This document shows positions 6,377 to 11,567 of a stretch of DNA of 11,567 nt, in pieces (within the stretch, counting starts at the first letter, position 1; each line of letters starts with the position of its first letter). Made by a program: the position numbers and the translations under genes. The stretch covers positions 1 to 11,567 of the forward strand of contig ONXT01000150.1 of the NCBI GenBank assembly GCA_900321845.1. The letters run 5' to 3'. The DNA comes from an uncultured Bacteroidales bacterium. GTDB taxonomy: Bacteria; Bacteroidota; Bacteroidia; Bacteroidales; WCHB1-69. The notes beneath the pieces are model-generated. The model had not been told where the DNA came from. It made no database searches and saw only the letters and a list, made by a program, of their open reading frames with translations.

Positions 6377-7102
6377 TTAATTCTTTTTCTCGTTTCTTCT
6401 GGGTGCGGGTCTCGTGGATCTTCTCGGGCCTCCCTTTTGGTCCTTGCCTTCGTTGGGGAGTTGGAAGAGATCGCGCTTGCCATAGACGATTCCATTGCAT
6501 ATCCAAACCTTTACGCCGATTCCGCCGTAAGTGGTATGGGCTTCCGACTTAGCGTAGTCGATGTCGGCGCGGAGGGTGTGAAGCGGGGTTCTACCTTCCT
6601 TGAAGTGCTCGGTTCTGGCCATTTCAGCGCCACCGAGGCGGCCGGAGATGGAGATCTTGATGCCTTCCGCGTTGGAACGCATCGTATTGCCGATGGCGGT
6701 CTTGACGGCTTTGCGGTAGGATACGCGGCCCTCAATCTGGCGGGCAATGTTCTGAGCAACTAATTCAGCATTCAAATCAGGGCGCTTGACCTCTGAGATA
6801 TTGATTTGAATATCCTTATTGGTTATCTTCTTTAATTCTTCGTTGAGTTTCTTGACTTCGGCACCGTCTTTTCCAATGATTTGGCCCGGACGAGCGGTGA
6901 AAAGGGTAACCGTAACGACTTTCAGTGTTCTTTCAATGTAAATTTTTGCAATCCCGGCTTTGGACAAACGTGCGTTCAAATACCTTCTAATTTTGTCGTC
7001 TTCGACTATCTTACTGGCGAATTGCTTGCCGCCATACCAATTAGAATCCCAGCCTCTAATTATACCTAATCTCAGGCCGACCGGACTAACTTTTTGACCC
7101 AT
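6377..7102 (-). CDS. rpsC: 30S ribosomal protein S3 (uS3)
   Basis: A 241-residue uS3. It lines the mRNA entry tunnel of the 30S head and takes part in mRNA unwinding with S4 and S5. The N-terminus GQKVSPVGLRLGIIRGWDSN (2-21) is typical. The type II KH domain has its GQIIGKDGAEV loop at 73-83, and the C-terminal domain has ISGRLGGAEMARTE (152-165) and YGGIGVKVWICNG (192-204). The tail after about 215 is basic and probably disordered (PRRSTRPAPRRNEKKN). It follows rplV after only 2 bases, implying coupling. Confidence 0.98.
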   Translation of the reverse strand: MGQKVSPVGLRLGIIRGWDSNWYGGKQFASKIVEDDKIRRYLNARLSKAGIAKIYIERTLKVVTVTLFTARPGQIIGKDGAEVKKLNEELKKITNKDIQINISEVKRPDLNAELVAQNIARQIEGRVSYRKAVKTAIGNTMRSNAEGIKISISGRLGGAEMARTEHFKEGRTPLHTLRADIDYAKSEAHTTYGGIGVKVWICNGIVYGKRDLFQLPNEGKDQKGGPRRSTRPAPRRNEKKN

Positions 7103-7104
7103 AC

Positions 7105-7536
7105 TTACTCTTTGTTTTGATTTTCTAAATTATTATTGTTTAAACTTTTATCATCGATGATGATGGTGACGTGGTTGGAACGTTTTCTGATTCTGTGAGC
7201 CATTCCGCGGGGAGCCGGCTGGATTCTCTTCAGCATACGGCCACCATCAACCACTACTGATTTGACGTAAAGCTGTGCATCCTCGATGCGCACGCCTTCA
7301 TTCTTAACCTGCCAGTTGGCAACTGCTGACTTTAAGAGTTTCAAGAGTTTCTTTGCGGGTTCTCTTTTGCTGTATTTCAATACATTCAAAGCATAGTCCA
7401 CATCCTTACCTCTGATGACGTCAGCCATAATTCTCATTTTTCGCGGGGAAGTCGGGTTGTCCATCAAACGGGCAACATATAAGTTTTTGTTGGCTTCTTT
7501 TCGCGCTTCTGCAGCTAATCTTTTTCTTGCACCCAT
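7105..7536 (-). CDS. rplV: 50S ribosomal protein L22 (uL22), first gene of this ribosomal operon
   Basis: A 143-residue uL22, which contacts all domains of 23S rRNA and sends a long beta-hairpin into the exit tunnel, where macrolide resistance mutations arise in other bacteria. The MGARKRLAAEARKEA start (1-15) matches Bacteroidetes L22, NPTSPRKMRIMADVIRGKDV (27-46) is the conserved core, and the hairpin and signature run over about 95-126 (LKRIQPAPRGMAHRIRKRSN at 102-121). The tail is Asn-rich. Normally rpsS lies directly upstream. Here there is instead a 241-base gap with a promoter and a structured leader, and no rpsS remnant that I can see. Confidence 0.97.
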   Translation of the reverse strand: MGARKRLAAEARKEANKNLYVARLMDNPTSPRKMRIMADVIRGKDVDYALNVLKYSKREPAKKLLKLLKSAVANWQVKNEGVRIEDAQLYVKSVVVDGGRMLKRIQPAPRGMAHRIRKRSNHVTIIIDDKSLNNNNLENQNKE

Positions 7537-7556
7537 TGTTTTTAATTACTTTTTAT

Positions 7557-7607
7557 GGGATAAGGACTTGATTTTCAACACATTGTACACACCAAGACCT
7601 TTCACCC
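7557..7607 (-). promoter_or_regulatory. long imperfect hairpin in the rplV operon leader, candidate regulatory RNA
   Basis: The minus-strand RNA pairs GGG (7607-7605) with CCC (7559-7557), AAGG (7601-7598) with CCUU (7565-7562), and CUUGGU (7596-7591) with AUCAAG (7572-7567). A UGA/AU internal loop and a single U-U mismatch separate the three helices, and an 18-base loop closes the structure. That makes 13 pairs, one of them G.U. The element begins about 18 bases after the predicted transcription start and ends 20 bases before the rplV ATG. The 3' side is followed by A-rich sequence rather than a U-tract, so it is not an intrinsic terminator. Binding by a ribosomal protein encoded in the operon is an inference only. 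Confidence 0.5.
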
Positions 7608-7630
7608 TGATTTAATACTGAAATTGGGCG

Positions 7631-7659
7631 CAAAAATACGACTTTTTTTTATTCCACAA
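7631..7659 (-). promoter_or_regulatory. Bacteroidetes-type promoter for the rplV-rpsE operon
   Basis: The -7 element TATTTTTG (7638 down to 7631) matches TAnnTTTG, and a -33 TTG lies at 7659-7657, 18 bases upstream. The 12 bases TCGTATTTTTGC around the -7 element are identical to those at the rimM promoter. The predicted start near 7625 gives a leader of about 90 bases. The rest of the 7537-7777 gap, upstream of this promoter, is A/T-rich with no gene that I can see. Confidence 0.75.
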
Positions 7660-7777
7660 CACCTATACAAAAAAATTTTTTCAACTATTTTTCATTCAGG
7701 AGTTTAGGAATAATAGGCAACAAACAATTGTTCATTTGATGCGTACGGAAATACCCTGCCAGATGCGGATAATCACT

Positions 7778-9085
7778 CTACTTTATGTCTGAGATAAAAT
7801 CGCGGATCAACGAGAAGAGCCCTTCAAAACAGTTCAAACCGCAACGTTCGCAGGTGTCGGTGTAGTTGTGATAGCCGCCGTAACGTCCGCCCATCGTGTA
7901 GATGAACATCGCCGGACAATGCTGCGAGAAGAAGTAATGGTCGCTGTTGGCGGCATTCGCCCGTGACTTCACCGCGCTGATGTAGTTTTTTTCATCGTTG
8001 ATTTTCACCATGTTGTCATAAAACGGCTTCATCTGCTCGCTTTGAGAATTGACCACCATGATACCTTCGTCGCCGCCGCAGAACATATCCAGATTCATCA
8101 TCAACTTCACCCTCGACAAGTCGAGCAGCGGATGGTCCACAAAATACTTGGAGCCGACCAGCCCGGTCTCCTCGCAGGTGAAAAACAGGAACACTGTCGT
8201 ATATTTAGGAGGATTTTTTGCAAAATAGCGGGCGAAATTCAGCACGGCGGCGGTCCCGGAAGCGTTGTCATGCGCCCCCGTAAAAATCACTTCATCGCCC
8301 ATGCAACCCAAGTGGTCGTAATGCGCGCCCATGACGATGTACTCGTCGGGATGCTCCGTGCCCTCAATCATGAAACAGACATTCTGGGTATGCTTGGTGA
8401 AAAATTCGTTTTCAAAATCAAGGGAAACGGACTTGGTATCTTTCGCGATTTTATACATTAATATATATATACATGCGAAATCATGTTCAACCCTTGTTGA
8501 ATTGAGTCCCCAAACCGGCAGTTCTTTCACACCGAACAACAGTCCCATTGCCTTATAGGGATTGTGCTGCTTGAGCGTACGCAGCTGGGCATTCAATTCG
8601 TCAGCCTCCTCCGGCTTCATGTTTTTCGCGTTGACTGCCTCCACATAAAGAATGCTATGGGGAAGTGCCTCTGCATTTTTAACAAGGAATCTACCCAATT
8701 TCTTCTCGTTTTTCTTTAACAGAAGCGTTACGTCGAACCGAATAATCGGAATATTCTGCTGATGAATGGAACGGGAGTAGGGTTCGATGCGATAATCCTC
8801 AAAAGGACTCAAGGTTTGGCCATCCACAGACATGGAAACCCTGCCTTCCATCTTGTAAGCGGGGAGATCGAACTTCTGGAAGCCGTTGTCACCCAGCGGT
8901 TTCGCTCCAATCAACTGCATCTCTTTCTGCAAATAGGCGGCGGCCTTCGCTTCGCCATCGTGGCAGCCGCTTCTCCCCCACATTTCTGGAGAAGCGAGCA
9001 CTTTGATGTCCTGCCGCATCCACACGGAATCCTGCGCGGAGAGCGACCATGAATTCGCAATGGCTCCGATAAGGACAATCACCAT
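7778..9085 (-). CDS. secreted M28-family zinc aminopeptidase
   Basis: A 435-residue protein from the ATG at 9083-9085. Starting there gives a signal peptide directly (MVIVLIGAIANSWSLSAQ, probable cleavage near residue 17); an in-frame ATG at 9178 would add 31 residues encoded by repetitive intergenic-looking DNA and overlap the upstream gene. All five zinc ligands of the M28 co-catalytic site are visible: H255 in MGAHYDHLG, bridging D273 in GAHDNASGT, E306 next to the general base E305 (CEETGLVGS), D333 in NLDMF and H406 in GGYHNYTDT. M28 enzymes remove N-terminal residues from peptides; export suggests peptide scavenging in the periplasm or outside the cell. The N-terminal 200 residues follow the usual fold only loosely, so the substrate cannot be predicted. 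It probably follows the PHP gene in one transcript. Confidence 0.92.
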   Translation of the reverse strand: MVIVLIGAIANSWSLSAQDSVWMRQDIKVLASPEMWGRSGCHDGEAKAAAYLQKEMQLIGAKPLGDNGFQKFDLPAYKMEGRVSMSVDGQTLSPFEDYRIEPYSRSIHQQNIPIIRFDVTLLLKKNEKKLGRFLVKNAEALPHSILYVEAVNAKNMKPEEADELNAQLRTLKQHNPYKAMGLLFGVKELPVWGLNSTRVEHDFACIYILMYKIAKDTKSVSLDFENEFFTKHTQNVCFMIEGTEHPDEYIVMGAHYDHLGCMGDEVIFTGAHDNASGTAAVLNFARYFAKNPPKYTTVFLFFTCEETGLVGSKYFVDHPLLDLSRVKLMMNLDMFCGGDEGIMVVNSQSEQMKPFYDNMVKINDEKNYISAVKSRANAANSDHYFFSQHCPAMFIYTMGGRYGGYHNYTDTCERCGLNCFEGLFSLIRDFISDIK

Positions 9086-9153
9086 GCAAAGGAGATGAAC
9101 TGTGAAGTGTGAGCAGTGAAACGGCAGCTCACGGCTCACTGATTTCTGTTCAC
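9086..9153 (-). other. intergenic spacer made of short TTCAC/GCTCAC words
   Basis: The 68 bases between the PHP gene stop and the preferred peptidase start hold repeated short words. On the plus strand GTGAGC (9109-9114) is followed by GCTCAC at 9127-9132 and again at 9134-9139, together with GTGAA, CAGTGAA and GTTCAC. This can form a 6-bp stem. No TAnnTTTG promoter is present. Confidence 0.45.
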
Positions 9154-9993
9154 TTATTGAATTGAAAATTCTTCCCACTTTTTATCTTTTAAATACATTA
9201 AATACTTGACATTGAAGTCTTTGAGTTTCTTCAAAGCATCCTCGTAACCGAGGGCGAGCTCCTCCGACTTGTGGCAATCGGTGCTGATAATCATCGGGAT
9301 TCCCAATTTCGAAATTTGATCCAGCGCGTAATCGGAAGGATAGAAATCGGGGCAACGGCCTTTATAAATACCTCGGGTGTTGATTTCCACAATCAGTCCT
9401 TTCCGTTTGATGAGTTCAATGCAGTGGTCAACCAGTTTCTTATACCACGTCTCCTCTTCGCTGAAATAGCGTTTCTGGTTGTGCATTTTTATTTTATCGA
9501 AATGGGCGATGATGTCAAAACGTTCTGTTTCAATCATTTCAAAACTCTGTTCCCAGAAACGGGTGACGGCTTTTTACACGTCCATGTCAAAAAGTTGTTG
9601 GAGGCCGGTGTCGTAGATTTCGCGTTTGGAGCCATCGATGAACCAGATGCGGTCGTCGTTAAGCGGGCGCACGAGGTGTACCCCGCCGATGATATAGTCC
9701 AGGTTGAAATGCTCCTGATAATAAGCAAACGGCTTGGTCATGCCAGGGATGAAGTCGCATTCCAGACCATAAAAAAGTTGCAGCGTTTTCTGCTGCAATT
9801 TAAGACTGTCGATTTCCTGGGTATAGTCGGAGATCTTTTCCTCCCGGATGCCGAATTCGTTCTCGAAGGGGACGGGTGCGTGGGAAGAGAAGCCCAACTC
9901 ATCGTAATGAAGTTCGTTCGCTTTCCTAACAAAATCCCCAACAGGTTCCTTTCCGTCGCAGTAGATGGAGTGGGTATGGAAGTTGCATTTCAT
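9154..9993 (-). pseudogene. PHP-family histidinol-phosphatase-like gene with one in-frame stop
   Basis: The reading frame from the ATG at 9991-9993 gives 139 residues, then a single TAA at 9574-9576. It continues in the same frame for another 139 residues to the true stop at 9154. Joined, the 279-position protein matches the PHP histidinol phosphatase family (histidinol phosphate to histidinol). Its likely metal ligands are spread over both halves: H6 and H8 in NFHTHS, H38, E78 in YGLECDF, H106 in GGVHLV, then H164 in IIAHFDK and D239 and H241 in STDCH. Neither half alone would hold the full trinuclear site. An ATG at 9535-9537 could start the second half, but I see no strong ribosome binding site there. 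The first half starts 2 bases after the stop of the upstream gene. A true nonsense mutation, a sequencing error or rare readthrough would all explain this. Confidence 0.8.
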
Positions 9994-9995
9994 GT

Positions 9996-10565
9996 TCAGA
10001 AAGTGAAGCGAGCGCTGATATTGAGGAAGTTATAATCGAAAAGGAAGTATGGGTCGTGATACTTGTGGTTGGCGAAGAGGAAAACGCCGGGGCGGGCATC
10101 GACTTGCAAGGCGAGCGGGATTCTTTCGAACTTATACTCCGCGCCGCCAATCACGTTCACACCAAAGACAAAATTGCTGTGATAATAATAGTCGTACCAC
10201 GTCAGGCTATGCGGGCTCGGTTCATAGTCATAATGCCTACCGTAAGCAAGGGTGCCGCCGATGTTGAAACCGGCACCGATAAACCAGTAGAAGCCGTTTT
10301 TGGCAGCACGTTCATACATGAAATTCGGATTGAAGGAGATAATTGTCGGAACATGATTGTAGCCATAATCCCAAAGGAAGCGATAGCCGAGATCCAATTG
10401 GATGGCGAAATTGTTAGTAGGGAAGTTTTTGAAGCTGACCGCATTCACAAAGCCGACCGTTGCGCCGATGGCATTGTTATACGGAGCTGCATTCTGACGA
10501 GTCTGACCGAAAGCGGCCGCACAAACCAAAATCACGAATAAAATAACGAGTATCAGTCTTTTCAT
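9996..10565 (-). CDS. small secreted outer-membrane beta-barrel-like protein
   Basis: A 189-residue protein from the ATG at 10563-10565; a farther in-frame ATG at 10601 overlaps the promoter and is not favoured. Residues 1-20 are a clear signal peptide (MKRLILVILFVILVCAAAFG). Cys15 is not preceded by a small residue, so a lipoprotein is unlikely. The mature part alternates hydrophobic and polar residues and is rich in Tyr, Phe, Asn and Gly (for example GFYWFIGAGFNIGGTLAYGR, 91-110). It ends in ISARFTF, with a terminal Phe as in many outer membrane barrels. I recognise no specific family and infer a porin-like or structural barrel of about eight strands. It is the first gene of the leftward group and is probably translationally coupled to the PHP gene. 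Confidence 0.8.
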   Translation of the reverse strand: MKRLILVILFVILVCAAAFGQTRQNAAPYNNAIGATVGFVNAVSFKNFPTNNFAIQLDLGYRFLWDYGYNHVPTIISFNPNFMYERAAKNGFYWFIGAGFNIGGTLAYGRHYDYEPSPHSLTWYDYYYHSNFVFGVNVIGGAEYKFERIPLALQVDARPGVFLFANHKYHDPYFLFDYNFLNISARFTF

Positions 10566-10586
10566 AGCTATAGTATTTTGATTGCA

Positions 10587-10594
10587 CAAATTTA
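10587..10594 (-). promoter_or_regulatory. probable promoter -7 element for the beta-barrel gene
   Basis: TAAATTTG (10594 down to 10587) matches TAnnTTTG and lies 21 bases before the ATG, giving a short leader. No convincing -33 TTG lies 17-23 bases upstream, so the call is weaker than the other two. Confidence 0.45.
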
Positions 10595-10686
10595 CTGACA
10601 ATCACACAGATGCCATTCCTATTTCACGAAAACTTTTCAAACGGTGAATGTTTATTGTTGATGGATAAAAATGCGCACTAAAAAGG

Positions 10687-10718
10687 CGTGTTTTCCGTTA
10701 TACAAAAATTAAAACACG
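10687..10718 (+). promoter_or_regulatory. inverted repeat just before the mnmA start
   Basis: CGTGTTTT (10687-10694) and AAAACACG (10711-10718) are perfect complements separated by 16 bases, and the second arm ends 3 bases before the mnmA ATG. It could be an operator or an mRNA hairpin that hides the start region. I found no convincing TAnnTTTG promoter for mnmA in the 156-base divergent gap. Confidence 0.35.
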
Positions 10719-10721
10719 ACT

Positions 10722-11567
10722 ATGGGCAAACGCATTCTAATGGCAATGAGCGGCGGCATCGACAGCACGGTTTCCGCGATGCTGCTGCAGGAACAGGGAC
10801 ATGAAATCGTGGGAGTGACCTTCCGCACGTTCGACAGCATAGATGAGAGCTGCGCCACGGCAGGCAAGAGCTGCTGCAGCTTTGACGCAATTATGGAAGC
10901 CAAGCAGATGGCTGAAAAACTGGGTTTTGAGCACCACATCGTGGATTTCCGTCCGACCTTCCGCGAGCACGTCATCCAAAATTTCATCGACGAATATATG
11001 CGAGGTCGCACGCCCAATCCGTGCGTCATCTGCAACTCCGACATCAAGTGGGGCATCCTGCTCAACAAAGCCGACGAACTCGGCTGCACACATATTGCCA
11101 CCGGACATTACGCCCAAATTGTGCAGAAAAACGGACATTTTTTTCTACATAACGCCGCAGATGCGCACAAAGACCAGACCTATTTCCTGTGGAAACTGAC
11201 GGAGGATAATCTATCACGAACCATCTTTCCGTTAGGCGGTTTCACGAAGGACAAAGTGCGGGAGTTGGCAGCAGAGCGAGGTTTTGTAAAGCTGTCGAAA
11301 AAGGCGGAAAGCCAGGAGATTTGTTTCATCCCCGACAATGACTACCGCAGGTTTTTAACAGAAAACGTGCCGGATTTCGCCGGGAAAGTGCACGAGGGAG
11401 ACTTCTTGAATTCCGACGGGGAGGTGGTTGGGAAGCACGCCGGCTTCCCGTTCTACACCATCGGACAGCGCAAGGGGCTGAAGGTGGCGTTCGGCGTGCC
11501 GAAGTACGTCACCCAAATTGATGCGGCGGCGAACACGGTCACTCTCGGCGACCGTGACGACCTACTA
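10722..11567 (+). CDS. mnmA: tRNA-specific 2-thiouridylase MnmA, C-terminus cut by window edge
   Basis: The plus-strand frame from ATG 10722-10724 stays open for 282 residues to the right edge. MnmA adenylates U34 of the tRNAs for Lys, Glu and Gln and adds sulphur to give 2-thiouridine. The PP-loop SGGIDST lies at 10-16. The nucleophilic Cys101 is in TPNPC (97-101), and the persulfide-carrying Cys201 is in SQEICFI (197-203). IATGHYAQI (125-133), DQTYFLWKL (151-159) and TIGQRKGL (246-253) are further family marks. A CCS motif at 51-53 is reminiscent of Bacteroidetes versions. The family is about 350-380 residues long, so the final part of the C-terminal barrel is missing only because of the window edge. 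It is transcribed away from all other genes here. Confidence 0.96.
   Translation, partial: MGKRILMAMSGGIDSTVSAMLLQEQGHEIVGVTFRTFDSIDESCATAGKSCCSFDAIMEAKQMAEKLGFEHHIVDFRPTFREHVIQNFIDEYMRGRTPNPCVICNSDIKWGILLNKADELGCTHIATGHYAQIVQKNGHFFLHNAADAHKDQTYFLWKLTEDNLSRTIFPLGGFTKDKVRELAAERGFVKLSKKAESQEICFIPDNDYRRFLTENVPDFAGKVHEGDFLNSDGEVVGKHAGFPFYTIGQRKGLKVAFGVPKYVTQIDAAANTVTLGDRDDLL

Noticed and set aside
7546..7605. A GTG-started 19-codon frame in the rplV leader reading as a basic peptide
   Set aside because: It overlaps the leader hairpin, has no ribosome binding site and no resemblance to the end of S19, so chance is the simplest reading.
8459..8472. TATATATAT run inside the peptidase gene
   Set aside because: It is in frame and encodes part of a hydrophobic CIYIL segment; there is no sign of a frameshift or insertion.
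9535..9576. Two separate genes for the PHP halves rather than one broken gene
   Set aside because: The frame is the same, the 12 codons between the TAA and the next ATG still read as family sequence, and the metal ligands are divided between the halves.
9271..10035. Long open plus-strand frame of 254 codons opposite the PHP gene
   Set aside because: The minus strand carries clear PHP motifs on both sides of the TAA; the antisense frame shows none and is a mirror effect of codon usage.
10709..11138. Minus-strand open frames at 10709-11101 and 10737-11138
   Set aside because: Both lie antisense to mnmA, which shows all catalytic motifs.
1..11567. Mobile elements, CRISPR arrays, tRNA or rRNA genes, or a defence system
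   Set aside because: No transposase or integrase motifs, regularly spaced repeats or cloverleaf-like sequences were seen; all long frames are explained by the genes listed.

Overview
The window is a translation-focused stretch of a Bacteroidetes chromosome, most likely a member of the Bacteroidales; I cannot name the genus. Three things point there: the ribosomal protein sequences (for example the MGARKR start of L22), promoters of the Bacteroidetes form (TTG, 18-20 bases, TAnnTTTG), and mostly A-rich ribosome binding regions, with a clear Shine-Dalgarno only at a few internal genes.

Layout, right to left (all genes on the minus strand except the last). At the right end mnmA (tRNA 2-thiouridylase) runs rightwards off the edge. 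Divergent from it is a leftward group: a small secreted beta-barrel-like protein, a PHP-family histidinol-phosphatase-type gene interrupted by one in-frame TAA, and a secreted M28 zinc aminopeptidase. A 241-base gap (7537-7777) then holds a Bacteroidetes promoter and a long hairpin in the leader of the ribosomal operon. The operon has thirteen genes: rplV, rpsC, rplP, rpmC, rpsQ, rplN, rplX, rplE, rpsN, rpsH, rplF, rplR, rpsE. An intrinsic terminator follows. A second promoter, overlapping the terminator's T-tract, drives rimM, a TrmN6-type tRNA methyltransferase and a SpoU/TrmH-family RNA methyltransferase cut by the left edge.

The ribosomal genes keep the standard S10-spc order, but the block begins at rplV and ends at rpsE. 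The genes normally upstream (rpsJ to rpsS) and downstream (rpmD, rplO, secY and onward) are not here. The block has its own promoter, a structured leader and a terminator, so it looks like a self-contained transcription unit made from the middle of the usual supercluster. The downstream unit is a small ribosome-maturation and RNA-modification group, in keeping with the same theme.

I see no mobile elements, CRISPR arrays, tRNA or rRNA genes. The less ordinary signals are the split operon with its candidate regulatory leader hairpin, the terminator/promoter overlap before rimM, and the nonsense-interrupted PHP gene. No new multi-gene system is evident.
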